From contig NZ_BMIK01000002.1 of the NCBI RefSeq assembly GCF_014642075.1, positions 62,001 to 126,000 of the forward strand: a DNA stretch of 64,000 bases, written 5' to 3'. Below, piece by piece: positions 8,389 through 18,324 of the stretch (positions within the stretch are counted from its first letter, which is position 1; every line of letters starts with the position of its first letter). The DNA is from Parapedobacter defluvii (GTDB lineage Bacteria > Bacteroidota > Bacteroidia > Sphingobacteriales > Sphingobacteriaceae). The position numbers and the translations under genes were made by a program. Below the pieces are notes generated by a model. The model did not search any database. It had not been told where the DNA came from and worked only from the letters and a program-made list of their open reading frames with translations.

Positions 8389-9210
8389 TCAATTGAGCGT
8401 TGAAAATGGATGTCTTTTGTGTGTTTTTTGTCGTTTTGATAATTGCTCGGAAGCGTAGGCATACACATATTCATAGATGTGTGTCAATTCTTTCTTGCCA
8501 AACATGCTGAATTGCAGCATATCGGGGGGCTCAATAAAAAGGTCACATTTTTTTGCGTTGTCCGCCACGGATTGGCCGATAGCCAGGTGAATGATGCGGT
8601 CGAGCGTTTTCATGGGGGTCAATTGATCCGGTGTGAGGTTATCCGGAGAGTTAACATGGACACCGATCAGGAAATTACATTGCCCGAGTAGGGGCTGGAC
8701 AGGGAGATTATCCAATACGCCTCCGTCGTAATAGGCAGTGCTCCCGTGTTTTACCGCGGGGAATAGTAACGGTATGCTGGCCGATGCCAGCAGTGCTTCG
8801 TCTAACGGTCCGGCATGGAGATATTCGGTTTTTCCGGAGCGGATGTTGGTCGTAGCCACATACAATGGTTTTTTAAGCGATTCGAACGAGTTGTCAGGCA
8901 TATGTGTCCGGAAAAGGCGCGTGAGGAAATGGGTGTTCACAAATCCCGAAGTTCGCAGGCGGAGGCTTGTAGTCGGAAACAGATCGTTTTCCTGTACAAT
9001 GTGCAGCATATCGTCCACTGTATAGCCGGCTGCATAGAAGGCACCGATAATAGCCCCTGCGCTGCAACCCGAGATGAGGGTTGGGTGGAAACCATGCTCT
9101 TCCAGCGCCTTAATCGCTCCCAAATGGCCAATACCCCGCAAACCACCTCCTGAAAGAACCAAGCCTACTTTGCGGGGCTTAGTCCACCGTTTTATCCAGT
9201 TGAAAGCCAT
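8389..9210 (-). CDS. patatin-like phospholipase (RssA/YchK type)
   Basis: The protein has 273 residues. It shows the oxyanion-hole motif LSGGGLRGIGHLG near residue 20, the nucleophile Ser50 in GCSAG, and the catalytic Asp in DGGVLDN near residue 172. Together these form the Ser-Asp dyad of patatin-like hydrolases. The length matches the short bacterial cytoplasmic RssA/YchK group rather than secreted or barrel-linked patatins, and no signal peptide is seen. It would cleave acyl esters of phospholipids, with an unknown natural substrate. It is divergent from the ABC binding protein, with only 38 bases between starts. Confidence 0.92.
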   Translation of the reverse strand: MAFNWIKRWTKPRKVGLVLSGGGLRGIGHLGAIKALEEHGFHPTLISGCSAGAIIGAFYAAGYTVDDMLHIVQENDLFPTTSLRLRTSGFVNTHFLTRLFRTHMPDNSFESLKKPLYVATTNIRSGKTEYLHAGPLDEALLASASIPLLFPAVKHGSTAYYDGGVLDNLPVQPLLGQCNFLIGVHVNSPDNLTPDQLTPMKTLDRIIHLAIGQSVADNAKKCDLFIEPPDMLQFSMFGKKELTHIYEYVYAYASEQLSKRQKTHKRHPFSTLN

Positions 9211-9235
9211 GGTGTAAGGTTACGAATTTTTTAGC

Positions 9236-9243
9236 TAAGTTTG
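9236..9243 (+). promoter_or_regulatory. -7 box before the orphan ABC binding protein
   Basis: TAAGTTTG matches the Bacteroidota -7 consensus TAnnTTTG. It ends only five bases before the ATG at 9249, so transcription from it would give an almost leaderless message. No good -33 element is seen. The match may be fortuitous. Confidence 0.35.
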
Positions 9244-9248
9244 CTTTT

Positions 9249-10235
9249 ATGACTAAAATACGCAATGCCTGGATGGCAATATGGTTGATGGGTTTGGTAT
9301 TTTCCTGCCAATCGCCGCAAAAAAAGGAAGGTATTCCAGTCGTGGGTTTCGTGGAAGCATTTGAAGACGCCACCATTGCCCAGGCATATCAAGGTTTTAT
9401 GGATGCGTTGCGTGACAGCGGGTATAGCGAACAGGATGGAACAATTAAGGTTCTCCATCGCAATGCACAGGGTGATGCAGCAACGCTGAACCAGATCATC
9501 AGCTATTTTAACAGTCAGCAAGTCAATCTTATCGGCACCAGTACCACCTTGGCAACCGTTGCCACTGTACAACGCAGTAAAGGCATCCCGATTTTTCAGA
9601 CGGTAACAGCCATGCCCGATATCTTGGGATTGTTGGACGCTAATGGAAAGCCACCGGTAAACCTATTCGGCACGGGGGAAAATCTGAATTACATCGACAC
9701 CTCTTTTGCCCTGATTACGGAAATGGTAAAACCCCGGGGTGATCAGTTGACGGTGGGAATGATATACAATCAGTCCGAGCCTCAGTCGGTAGAGGCGTAT
9801 GAGCATATCGCTGCGCTTGCAGACAGCATGAATACCCTCCTTGTCGCACTGCCCCTCAATTCATCTGCGGAAGCACAATTGGTGGTCCGCTCGTTATTAA
9901 CCAAGCACATCGATGCCTTCTTTGCAAACCCCGACAACACGGTGTTTGCTGCATTCGAGACCATCCTCAAAAACTGTAACGATAAAGAGGTACCGGTATT
10001 CACGAGTGAATCGGGTTTGGTAGCCCGTGGTGCCGTGGCCGCCTTTGGTGCCGATATTTATCAATGGGGGCATCAAAGCGGAGCCCAGGCAGCACATTAT
10101 CTCAAAAGCGGTTCAACCGATGGTTTGCAAGTGGAGATGCTTAACGTCCGGAAACGAGTATATAACCCCAGGACAGCCAAACAATTCGGATTTAGCTTTC
10201 CGGAAACCTATGAACGCGTAACGTCCAATGAATGA
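9249..10235 (+). CDS. ABC transporter substrate-binding lipoprotein (PF04392 type)
   Basis: The protein has 328 residues with a lipoprotein signal (WLMGLVFSC; lipid Cys near residue 20). The mature part follows the TrpX/ABC_sub_bind pattern. It opens with VVGFVEAFEDATIAQAYQGF, continues with LIGTSTTLATVATVQRSKGIPIF, and has the hinge-region VGMIYNQSEPQSVEAYEHI. Members bind small aromatic or amino-acid-like ligands for import. No permease or ATPase gene lies next to it here, because the neighbours are a divergent patatin and a convergent flavoprotein. Its partners, if any, must be encoded elsewhere. The family is well supported; the ligand is unknown. Confidence 0.85.
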   Translation: MTKIRNAWMAIWLMGLVFSCQSPQKKEGIPVVGFVEAFEDATIAQAYQGFMDALRDSGYSEQDGTIKVLHRNAQGDAATLNQIISYFNSQQVNLIGTSTTLATVATVQRSKGIPIFQTVTAMPDILGLLDANGKPPVNLFGTGENLNYIDTSFALITEMVKPRGDQLTVGMIYNQSEPQSVEAYEHIAALADSMNTLLVALPLNSSAEAQLVVRSLLTKHIDAFFANPDNTVFAAFETILKNCNDKEVPVFTSESGLVARGAVAAFGADIYQWGHQSGAQAAHYLKSGSTDGLQVEMLNVRKRVYNPRTAKQFGFSFPETYERVTSNE

Positions 10236-10248
10236 GGTTTATTTCCAA

Positions 10249-11283
10249 CTAACTGCCAATTGACGCCTTTACTTGAGGAGCGATTTTGGTACCGTAAATT
10301 TCAATGGATTTCAGCATCATGGCGTGGGAGGGAGCTCCTACATCCATGTGCGCCGCAAAACGGGTAAGGCCGAACAGTTCGTGCATGTAGAGAATTTTAT
10401 CAACCATCGCATTGGGTTCGCCGATGAACAACGCCCCGTGCTTGGACTTGCCGAAATCGAACTGCGTACGCTGATAAGGAGGCCAGCCACGCGATTTGCC
10501 GACCCGATCCATCTGTGCGGCATACAAGGGATAGTAGGCCTTGCTCAGTTCTGCATCGTTGTCGCCAAATAGAGCATGGGAATGGATGCCGACCTGAAAC
10601 CGGGCAGGGTCATGGCCGTTTTCGAGGTAGGTTTTTTTATAGAGGTCAAAAAGCGGCTGGAATTGTGCGGGAGAACCGCCGATGATGGCAATCATCAAGG
10701 GCAGCCCAAGTTTTCCGGCGCGAACCACGGATGCTGCGGTTCCGCCCACGGCGATCCAGATGGAGAGGTTGTTGCCTACTGCACGCGGCAAGATTTGCTG
10801 GTCATTCAGCGGTGCCCTGAATTTGCCCTGCCAGGTGAGCCGTTCGTTTTTATTGATAGCTAAAAGTAAATCCAGCTTTTCGGAAAATAATGCATCATAG
10901 TCGTGCAGGTTGTACCCAAAAAGCGGAAACGATTCGATGAAGCTCCCCCTGCCGGCCATCAGTTCCGCGCGGCCGCCGGACAATTGATCGATCATTGCGA
11001 AATTCTGATAGAGTTTCACGGGATCGGATGAGCTTAACACGGAGACGGCACTTCCCAGCTTAATTTTTTTTGTTACGGTAGCGGCAGCCGCTAAAACAAT
11101 CTCGGGAGTGGGTACGGCATAGTCCGGCCGATGATGTTCGCCGATGCCAAAATAATCCAGCCCTACCTCGTCCATCAGTTTGATTTCCTCCATGATTTCG
11201 CGTAACCGCTGTCCAGCAGGCTGAAATTTTCCCGTTGCTTTATCTACCTGCAGATCTCCGAATATGCTAATGCCCAATTCCAT
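10249..11283 (-). CDS. LLM-class (luciferase-like) flavin-dependent oxidoreductase
   Basis: The protein has 344 residues from the ATG at 11281-11283. Family segments are MELGISIFGDLQVD, LDYFGIGEHHRPDYAVPTPE, IKLGSAVSVLSSSDPVKLYQ and QLSGGRAELMAGRGSF, the last characteristic of the alkanal-monooxygenase-like group. A C-terminal LTRFAAHMDVGAPSH is also typical. Such enzymes use reduced FMN and oxygen, or F420 in other lineages; FMN is the likelier cofactor in this phylum. It is convergent with the binding-protein gene with 13 bases between stops. The substrate is unknown. Confidence 0.9.
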   Translation of the reverse strand: MELGISIFGDLQVDKATGKFQPAGQRLREIMEEIKLMDEVGLDYFGIGEHHRPDYAVPTPEIVLAAAATVTKKIKLGSAVSVLSSSDPVKLYQNFAMIDQLSGGRAELMAGRGSFIESFPLFGYNLHDYDALFSEKLDLLLAINKNERLTWQGKFRAPLNDQQILPRAVGNNLSIWIAVGGTAASVVRAGKLGLPLMIAIIGGSPAQFQPLFDLYKKTYLENGHDPARFQVGIHSHALFGDNDAELSKAYYPLYAAQMDRVGKSRGWPPYQRTQFDFGKSKHGALFIGEPNAMVDKILYMHELFGLTRFAAHMDVGAPSHAMMLKSIEIYGTKIAPQVKASIGS

Positions 11284-11385
11284 TTTCTTCTCTTTATTGT
11301 TTAAACACAAATGTACGAATGATACTTGAATGTTCACATTGAAATAGGTTAAGAAAGCGCAAGGTGAGGGACAATTTTTTATTTT

Positions 11386-11393
11386 TACCTTTG
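11386..11393 (+). promoter_or_regulatory. -7 box upstream of the FAD oxidoreductase and dgo region
   Basis: TACCTTTG is a perfect TAnnTTTG match about 54 bases before the ATG at 11447. It is the best promoter candidate for the plus-strand run beginning there. A -33 TTTG at standard distance is not evident. Confidence 0.42.
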
Positions 11394-11446
11394 AGACGTT
11401 TGGAAAGCCAAACGGTGGCCCTTACGTATTAATCAATTACTTAATT

Positions 11447-13096
11447 ATGATTAGAGTTGTTTTATTCCTGTTGTTGTGTTGCCACTTGGCTTGTAGTACC
11501 TCCGATCCCAACACATACGAGGCAGACTTGATCATCTACGGAGGCACGTCTGCAGCGGTCACCGCCGCCGTACAAGCCAAGAAGTCGGGAAAATCCGTCA
11601 TTGTTGTCTCTCCGGATATTCACTTGGGAGGGCTGTCATCGGGTGGTTTGGGGTTTACCGATACAGGCGATAAGTCGGTCATCGGTGGACTGAGCCGTGA
11701 TTTCTATCACCGTGTTTACCTCCACTACGAAGACAGTTCCGCGTGGCGCTGGCAGAAACATTCGGAATACGGTAATAAGGGGCAGGGAACACCGGCCATG
11801 GATGGGGATGCCCGGACCATGTGGATTTTCGAACCCCATGTCGCTGAAAAAGTATTCGGAGATTATGTGAAGGAATTTGAACTGGATGTTCGGAAGGACG
11901 AATGGCTTGACCGTGAAAAAGGTGTTGCCAAAGAAGGAGACCGGATTGTGGCAATAACTACGCTCAGCGGTAAGACGTACCGGGGTAAGGTATTCATTGA
12001 TGCGACGTATGAAGGTGATCTGATGGCCGCAGCTGGGGTAAGCTATCATGTGGGGCGCGAGGCCAACAGCGTTTATGACGAGCAGTGGAACGGTGTGCAA
12101 ACGGGTGTATTGCACCATGGGCATTGGTTCAAAAGCGATATTAGCCCCTATAAAGTAGCAGGCGATAGCATGAGTGGTTTGCTATATGGCGTGTCTGCAG
12201 AAGATCCCGGCGTGTATGGAATGGGCGATCACCGCCTGCAGGCCTATTGCTTCCGCATGTGTCTGAGTAATCACCCCGAAAACCGGGTGGCATTTCCCAA
12301 ACCCGACAATTACAACCCGGAAAACTATGAACTACTGGCCCGTGTATTTGCCTCGGGTTGGCGGGAGACCTTCGAGAAATTCGATCCGATTCCAAACCGG
12401 AAAACAGATACCAATAGCCATGGGCCTTTCAGTACGGATTTCATCGGGATGAACTACGATTACCCGGAGGCAAGCTATGAACGGCGCCGGGAAATGATCC
12501 GGGAACATGAAGACTATCAAAAGGGATTGATGTACTTCCTGGCCAACGATCCGGGGGTACCGGAAGATGTACGGAACGAGATGGCCCAATGGGGCCTGGC
12601 GGCCGACGAGTTCACAGACAATGGGAACTGGCCGCATCAGCTATACATCCGGGAGGCCCGGCGGATGATTGGGCAATACGTGATGACAGAGCATGATACG
12701 TTCAGCGATCGGGAAATCGCGGACCCCGTAGGAATGGGATCCTATACACTGGATTCACACAATGTGCAGCGCTACGTGAAGCCGGATGGTTTCGTGCAGA
12801 ACGAAGGAGACATCGGCGTACATCCGAAGAAAGGTCCCTATCAGATTTCCTATGGGTCGTTGATTCCAAAAAAGGGAGAATGCGCGAACCTGTTGGTGCC
12901 GGTATGCGTGTCAAGTTCCCACATCGCTTTTGGTAGCATCCGGATGGAGCCGGTGTTTATGATACTGGGTCAAAGCGCGGCTTTGGCGGCTGTACTCGCC
13001 ATTGACCGGCATGTATCGGTACAGGATGTGCCCTACGCCGCATTGGAAGAGCAATTGCTCGCAGAAAAGCAAGTGCTTGCCAACCCGACTTTATAA
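11447..13096 (+). CDS. exported FAD-dependent oxidoreductase lipoprotein (PF12831)
   Basis: The protein has 549 residues. It opens with a lipoprotein-type signal (FLLLCCHLACS) and then a dinucleotide-binding strand ADLIIYGGTSAAVTAAVQA. The next segment, IHLGGLSSGGLGFTD, is typical of the FAD_oxidored family common in Planctomycetes and Bacteroidota. Later family segments include FIDATYEGDLMAAAGVSY and FGSIRMEPVFMILGQSAALAA, the C-terminal FAD contact. The likely role is oxidation of a sugar or sugar acid outside the cytoplasm, passing electrons to a cytochrome. It is the first gene of a run that includes a cytochrome c dehydrogenase and the galactonate pathway. The substrate is not known. Confidence 0.88.
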   Translation: MIRVVLFLLLCCHLACSTSDPNTYEADLIIYGGTSAAVTAAVQAKKSGKSVIVVSPDIHLGGLSSGGLGFTDTGDKSVIGGLSRDFYHRVYLHYEDSSAWRWQKHSEYGNKGQGTPAMDGDARTMWIFEPHVAEKVFGDYVKEFELDVRKDEWLDREKGVAKEGDRIVAITTLSGKTYRGKVFIDATYEGDLMAAAGVSYHVGREANSVYDEQWNGVQTGVLHHGHWFKSDISPYKVAGDSMSGLLYGVSAEDPGVYGMGDHRLQAYCFRMCLSNHPENRVAFPKPDNYNPENYELLARVFASGWRETFEKFDPIPNRKTDTNSHGPFSTDFIGMNYDYPEASYERRREMIREHEDYQKGLMYFLANDPGVPEDVRNEMAQWGLAADEFTDNGNWPHQLYIREARRMIGQYVMTEHDTFSDREIADPVGMGSYTLDSHNVQRYVKPDGFVQNEGDIGVHPKKGPYQISYGSLIPKKGECANLLVPVCVSSSHIAFGSIRMEPVFMILGQSAALAAVLAIDRHVSVQDVPYAALEEQLLAEKQVLANPTL

Positions 13097-13144
13097 TGTT
13101 AATTGTATCTAATTTGCTATTTATCTTGATTTTTCCCCAAATTC

Positions 13145-15469
13145 ATGCAGATTTGTAACGTGAAAACAATTCATATAAACAGATACAAAACATCCGATCA
13201 TCTAAAACCCGTGTTTAACCGTTTCATTTTTTTCTGTAGCTTTTTCCTCATCGTGACCACCTTGGTGAGGTGCGGCAATACTGAAAAAGACGGAGTTCTC
13301 AGTCCCCAGGAATCCATAAAGGCGATGGAAGTGGAAGAGGGCTTTCAGGTAGCATTGGTCGCATCAGAACCCTTGGTAATCGCCCCGGTGGCAATGACTT
13401 TTGATAATGCAGGCCGCATATGGCTGGCGGAGATGGAGGGCTACATGCCCGACACGTTGGGAACAGGTGAAGATGCGCCGGTTGGCCGGATTGTCATCTT
13501 AACGGATCAGGATGGGGATGGGCAGATGGATGACCGGAAGATTTTTTTGGACTCCCTCGTGATGCCCCGTGCGCTTTGTCTTGTAGGGGGCGGGCTGCTG
13601 GTCGCTGAACCACCGAACTTGTGGTTTTATGAAATGAAAGGCGATACACCCACCAACCGGATACTGGTGGATAGCGCCTATGCGGAAGGTGGCAATGTGG
13701 AACATCAGCCGAACGGCCTTTTGCGGGGGCTGGACAACTGGATTTACAGTGCTAAATACGATTGGCGGTATAGAAGGCGTCCCGATGGCAAATGGCTCAA
13801 GGAGAAAACCCATTTTCGTGGACAGTGGGGAATCAGTCACGACGATTGGGGCAGACTGTATTACAACGACAACTCCAGTAACCTTTCAGGCGATTATTTC
13901 CCGCCGGGTCTCGGTGCCGGTAACCCAAACCAGCGTAGGGTGGCCGGATACGGTGAAACCATTGTAGCCGATAAACGAGTCTATCCCATACATCCCACAC
14001 CGGGAGTCAACCGTGGTTACATGGAGGGGATATTGGACAGCACGGGGCGATTGGTAAATTTCACGGCGGCATGCGGGCCTCTCCTATACCGGGGCGGACT
14101 AATCGACGGTATGAATGCTTTCGTTGCGGAGCCTTCGGCTAACCTGATCAAGCGCAACGTGTTGGATACAGAAGGCTTTCGCGTAACCGGGAAGCAAGCG
14201 TACCAGGGCAAAGAATTTCTGGCAAGTGATGACGAACGGTTTAGACCGGTGAACTTGTATGACGGGCCCGATGGCTCCCTGTATATGCTGGATATGTACC
14301 GGGGTATCATCCAGCACAATACCTACTTAACCCCTTATCTGAAAAATGAAATTGCCAAACGTAATTTGACGTTGCCGTTAAGTATGGGCCGGATTTACCG
14401 GATATTTCCAACCGATGTCAAACGTACGGCGGTTGCCATCCCCCGGAATACAGATTCACTGATTTTGCTATTGGGGCATCCCAATGGATGGGTACGTGAT
14501 CAGGCACAGCGTACGCTGATCGACCAACGTGCCAATGACGGGGCTGATAAGCTGCGTGATTTGCTGCGAAAAGACAGCGAACCGTTACGTATGATCCATG
14601 CATTGTGGACATTGGAAGGATTGGGGCAGCTGACGTCGGACGATATTCTTATTGCGATGAACCACCCCCGGTGGGAGGTACGTGCCCAAGCATTGGCGGC
14701 GTTATCCTCGTTGAAAAACACATTGTCGGCGGATCAATTGGTGGACTTTCTAAAAATTACTGTTTCTCAGGGCGATACGTTACTCGCTCCGTATGCGATG
14801 CTGACCATGGCAGCATTGAGTGCTGAGGGGATTTCCGAAGTAACGCCTTTGTACGAACAATGGGCGAAGACCTATGCAAACGACCGGTATGTAACGGATG
14901 CTTTTATAAGTGGTATCGGCGGGCACGAGAAAAGTTTTTTGCATGAGTTGGAACGCGGAAAATCCGATACATCCACGGCGCTGTATCGCCATCTTGCTTC
15001 GGTGGTAGACGCGATTGACGAAAAAAGTAAGGGCGAAGACCAGGCGCTGTTAGCCAAGCGATATCCAAAGGGAGCCATACTCTTTCAAACGGCATGCCAG
15101 CCCTGTCACGGAGAAGACGGAAGGGGGGTATCACCCATTGCGCCGCCCTTGGCGGGTTCGGAATGGGTCAAAGGAAAAAAAGAACGGCTGATGGCGTTGG
15201 TATTATACGGACTGACCGGTCCCGTTGAAGTTGCTGGTCATACCTATGAAACTCCCGAGGTGAGTGGTGAAATGCCTGGAATCGTGCACAACCCCGCAAT
15301 TGAAGATGCGGAATTGGCTGAACTGTTAAGTTATATCCGCAACGCATGGGGCAACAATGTGGACGATCAGATCCTGCCGGAAGATTTGGGAGCGATCCGA
15401 TCCCGGTTTGGTGACCGTGCAGAGCCGTTTGTACAGAGCGAATTGCACGAATTATTTGGTAAAGATTAA
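13145..15469 (+). CDS. TIGR02604-type dehydrogenase with C-terminal cytochrome c
   Basis: The protein has about 774 residues. It has an N-terminal hydrophobic export segment (FIFFCSFFLIVTTLVRC) with a possible lipid Cys. A GSDH/TIGR02604-like beta-propeller follows, with FDNAGRIWLAEMEGY and the calcium-like loop DQDGDGQMDD, then HEAT-like helices from about residue 430. At the end is a single cytochrome c domain with heme motif CQPCH (Cys at residue 651) and a candidate axial Met in GEMPG. It could oxidise an aldose or alcohol and pass electrons to the heme. A shorter start (GTG at 13211) is possible. It lies 14 bases before dgoA, suggesting joint expression with galactonate breakdown. Confidence 0.85.
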   Translation: MQICNVKTIHINRYKTSDHLKPVFNRFIFFCSFFLIVTTLVRCGNTEKDGVLSPQESIKAMEVEEGFQVALVASEPLVIAPVAMTFDNAGRIWLAEMEGYMPDTLGTGEDAPVGRIVILTDQDGDGQMDDRKIFLDSLVMPRALCLVGGGLLVAEPPNLWFYEMKGDTPTNRILVDSAYAEGGNVEHQPNGLLRGLDNWIYSAKYDWRYRRRPDGKWLKEKTHFRGQWGISHDDWGRLYYNDNSSNLSGDYFPPGLGAGNPNQRRVAGYGETIVADKRVYPIHPTPGVNRGYMEGILDSTGRLVNFTAACGPLLYRGGLIDGMNAFVAEPSANLIKRNVLDTEGFRVTGKQAYQGKEFLASDDERFRPVNLYDGPDGSLYMLDMYRGIIQHNTYLTPYLKNEIAKRNLTLPLSMGRIYRIFPTDVKRTAVAIPRNTDSLILLLGHPNGWVRDQAQRTLIDQRANDGADKLRDLLRKDSEPLRMIHALWTLEGLGQLTSDDILIAMNHPRWEVRAQALAALSSLKNTLSADQLVDFLKITVSQGDTLLAPYAMLTMAALSAEGISEVTPLYEQWAKTYANDRYVTDAFISGIGGHEKSFLHELERGKSDTSTALYRHLASVVDAIDEKSKGEDQALLAKRYPKGAILFQTACQPCHGEDGRGVSPIAPPLAGSEWVKGKKERLMALVLYGLTGPVEVAGHTYETPEVSGEMPGIVHNPAIEDAELAELLSYIRNAWGNNVDDQILPEDLGAIRSRFGDRAEPFVQSELHELFGKD

Positions 15470-15483
15470 TTACTTTTACCCGT

Positions 15484-16110
15484 ATGTCTACATTAACCAA
15501 AATTACGGAGAACAGGGTCATTGCAATTGTTAGAGGGCTACCACCCGCCCATGTATTGGACGTAGCCCATGCATTGTATGCCGGGGGAATCCGTGTGCTG
15601 GAAATTACGATGAATTCCGACGATCCTCTGACAGCCATTCGTAAAGTGGCCGAAACCTTTGGCGACCGAATGGTAGTGGGAGCAGGAACTGTACTCGATG
15701 CGAAGATGGCAGAAGCTGCAATAGCTGCGGGAGCAACATTTGTACTTTCACCGATTGTTGACCGCGATGTGATTAGGACCACGAAAGACCTTGGGATGGT
15801 AAGCATCCCGGGTGCCTATACGCCTACGGAGATATATACGGCTTTCAAATGGGGAGCAGATCTCATCAAGGTATTTCCTGCCACGTCGCCCGGCTATATC
15901 CGGGAGCTCGCGGGACCCCTGCCGCAAATACCTTTGCTGCCTACCGGTGGTATCACACCTCAGAATATTAACGATTATAAAAAAGCGGGTGCCGTGGGAT
16001 TTGGAGTCGGCAGCGCCTTGGTCAACACGAAACAACCCGTTACAGCCCGATCCCTGGAAATAATTACCGATAAGGCACGCCAGTTTGTTGCTGCACTTGC
16101 AGATGAATAA
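15484..16110 (+). CDS. dgoA: KDPG/KDPGal aldolase
   Basis: The protein has 208 residues, the normal length of class I 2-keto-3-deoxy-6-phosphosugar aldolases. Glu40 (RVLEITMNS) is the general acid/base position and Lys129 (ADLIKVFPA) forms the Schiff base. The phosphate-binding loops VGAGTVLD and [10 protein letters not shown] are intact. The reaction splits 2-keto-3-deoxy-6-phosphogalactonate into pyruvate and glyceraldehyde 3-phosphate. Sequence alone does not separate the gluconate (eda) from the galactonate (dgoA) enzyme. I prefer dgoA because dehydratase and kinase of the galactonate route follow directly, 26 and 3 bases apart. Confidence 0.88.
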   Translation: MSTLTKITENRVIAIVRGLPPAHVLDVAHALYAGGIRVLEITMNSDDPLTAIRKVAETFGDRMVVGAGTVLDAKMAEAAIAAGATFVLSPIVDRDVIRTTKDLGMVSIPGAYTPTEIYTAFKWGADLIKVFPATSPGYIRELAGPLPQIPLLPTGGITPQNINDYKKAGAVGFGVGSALVNTKQPVTARSLEIITDKARQFVAALADE

Positions 16111-16136
16111 TAACAGGTCATCAATACGAGTTTAAA

Positions 16137-17285
16137 ATGAAGATTACGTCCTATGAATTATTTTTGGTGCCCCCGCGGTGGCTGTTCCTGAAAATTGAAA
16201 CAGACGATGGCCTCGTGGGCTGGGGCGAGCCGGTAATTGAGGGAAAGGCAGCTACAGTGAAGGCTGCTGTCGATGAATTGATGACTTACCTCATCGGGAA
16301 AGATCCGTTACCCATTGAAGATCATTGGAATGTATTATACAGGGCCGGCTTTTACCGGGGTGGCCCCATTTTGATGAGCGCAATCGCCGGTATCGATCAG
16401 GCATTGTGGGATATCAAAGGCAAATACTACGGAGCCCCGATCCACCAGTTACTGGGAGGAAAGGCAAGGGATAAGATGAAAGTATATTCGTGGATCGGAG
16501 GCGACAGACCGGCCGATGTGGGTATGGCAGCCAAAAAAATGGCTGACAGCGGCTTTTTGGCGGTTAAAATGAATGCGACCGAGGAGTTGCAATACGTAGA
16601 TAGCTATGCCAAGATCGACGAGGCAGTAAGCCGTATTGCGGCCATACGTGATGCCGTTGGGCGAGATTTCGGGGTAGGGATCGATTTCCATGGACGGGTG
16701 CATAAGCCCATGGCAAAAATACTGGCAAAAGAGCTGGAACCTTACCGGCCCATGTTTATTGAAGAGCCGGTCTTGCCCGAGAACAATGAAGATCTGAGAG
16801 AAATTGCCAATCATGTATCCATTCCCATTGCGACCGGTGAGCGGATGTTTTCGAAATGGCAATTTAAAACGTTATTGGCCGAAGGTTATGCGGATATCAT
16901 CCAGCCTGACCTTTCGCATGCAGGTGGAATTACGGAATGCAAGAAAATCATTTCCATGGCAGAAGCCTTTGATGTGGCGGCTGCTCCGCATTGTCCGCTA
17001 GGCCCCATTGCCTTGGCGGCCTGTCTGCAGGTAGACGCCACGTGTCACAACGCGTTTATCCAGGAGCAGAGTTTAGGCATTCATTACAACCGGGGGAGTG
17101 ACCTCCTGGATTATTTAGAAGACAAATCGGTATTCCAGTATAAGGAGGGGTATGTGAATATCCCGGAAGGTCCGGGATTGGGCGTCGTCATTGACGAAGC
17201 ACACGTCCGGAAAATGGCGGCCGTAGGCCATCAGTGGCAGAATCCCGTTTGGCGCCATCGGGATGGCAGTGTGGCGGAATGGTAA
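16137..17285 (+). CDS. dgoD: D-galactonate dehydratase
   Basis: The protein has 382 residues, the same as E. coli DgoD. It begins [20 protein letters not shown] and carries the enolase-superfamily metal ligands in GIDFHGR (Asp), FIEEPV (Glu) and TGERMF (Glu). The second catalytic His is in [16 protein letters not shown]. The enzyme removes water from D-galactonate to give 2-keto-3-deoxygalactonate in the cytoplasm. It sits between the aldolase and kinase of the same pathway, which makes this assignment stronger than for an isolated enolase-superfamily gene. Confidence 0.95.
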   Translation: MKITSYELFLVPPRWLFLKIETDDGLVGWGEPVIEGKAATVKAAVDELMTYLIGKDPLPIEDHWNVLYRAGFYRGGPILMSAIAGIDQALWDIKGKYYGAPIHQLLGGKARDKMKVYSWIGGDRPADVGMAAKKMADSGFLAVKMNATEELQYVDSYAKIDEAVSRIAAIRDAVGRDFGVGIDFHGRVHKPMAKILAKELEPYRPMFIEEPVLPENNEDLREIANHVSIPIATGERMFSKWQFKTLLAEGYADIIQPDLSHAGGITECKKIISMAEAFDVAAAPHCPLGPIALAACLQVDATCHNAFIQEQSLGIHYNRGSDLLDYLEDKSVFQYKEGYVNIPEGPGLGVVIDEAHVRKMAAVGHQWQNPVWRHRDGSVAEW

Positions 17286-17288
17286 GCG

Positions 17289-18242
17289 ATGGAAGCGATG
17301 TTCTTAAGTTGTGATTGGGGAACCAGCACCTTCCGGCTTCGGCTGGTCCGGGCAGCGGATCTCCGTATCCTCGCTGAGATAACGGAGGGGCAAGGCATCG
17401 CTGAGACTTACAGCCGTTGGAAAAAACAAGAAAATACACCGGGGAGACAGGCATTTTACGCATCCATATTGCGAGACTGCATCCTGGAATTAGGCCGTCA
17501 ATCCGGTCAGCTGTTAACGGGAATCCCCGTAATCCTTTCGGGAATGGCTTCATCGTCCATCGGGATGAAGGAACTTCCTTATCAAAAGTTGCCCATTTCC
17601 CTGGATGGTGCCAATTTATGGGTTGAAAGGTTCGAATCCGATGAAGAGATGAATCCGCTTGTTATCATTTCCGGGGTACAAACGGATACTGATGTCATGC
17701 GCGGAGAAGAAACCAAAATGGTCGGCTGCTCGTCGATGCTCGCAGATGAGGATGGAGAACAACTGATTATACTGCCCGGTACCCATTCCAAACATGTGAC
17801 CGTGAAGCAACGAAAGGTAATCGCTTTTCAAACCCATATGACCGGCGAATTTTTTAAGCTGCTTTCAACGCATAGCATACTCGCCGCGTCTATCGAAGAA
17901 GGGACAGATCTCAATGAACCAGCCAATCAAGTGTGTTTTCGTGAAGGAGTAGAAGCAGGCAGCGCATCGGGGCTGTTGCATGCCGCATTTAGGGTAAGAA
18001 CCAATCAACTGCTCAAGAATATTTCAAAAACGGAGAATTTCCATTATTTGAGCGGACTGTTGATGGGTGCTGAACTGAAATGCATACCGGCAGGTATGCC
18101 GGTTTATTTGGTTACGGGATCCGTGCACGACATTCTATATAGAACGGCGCTAGATGAGCTTGGTGTATCCGTAAGGGGAGCTATGGATGCAGATTTAGCG
18201 CTGATTGCAGGACAGTACATGACACTTTGCAGGGACTATTAA
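17289..18242 (+). CDS. dgoK: 2-dehydro-3-deoxygalactonokinase
   Basis: The protein has 317 residues, slightly longer than typical DgoK. N-terminal FLSCDWGTSTFRLRLV is the ATP/phosphate-binding ASKHA-type strand. Further family segments are VILSGMASSSIGMKELPY, IISGVQTDTDVMRGEETK and ILPGTHSKHVTVK. The enzyme phosphorylates 2-keto-3-deoxygalactonate at the 6-position, producing the substrate of the aldolase encoded two genes upstream. The start follows the dgoD stop by three bases, so the three genes are clearly an operon. Confidence 0.93.
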   Translation: MEAMFLSCDWGTSTFRLRLVRAADLRILAEITEGQGIAETYSRWKKQENTPGRQAFYASILRDCILELGRQSGQLLTGIPVILSGMASSSIGMKELPYQKLPISLDGANLWVERFESDEEMNPLVIISGVQTDTDVMRGEETKMVGCSSMLADEDGEQLIILPGTHSKHVTVKQRKVIAFQTHMTGEFFKLLSTHSILAASIEEGTDLNEPANQVCFREGVEAGSASGLLHAAFRVRTNQLLKNISKTENFHYLSGLLMGAELKCIPAGMPVYLVTGSVHDILYRTALDELGVSVRGAMDADLALIAGQYMTLCRDY

Positions 18243-18324
18243 TTGGATTTTTTTACTATTGTAAGAATTTCCAGTTATACCGAAGTTATATTGAATGTCT
18301 CGTGCGCATACCAAGCTTATCCCG

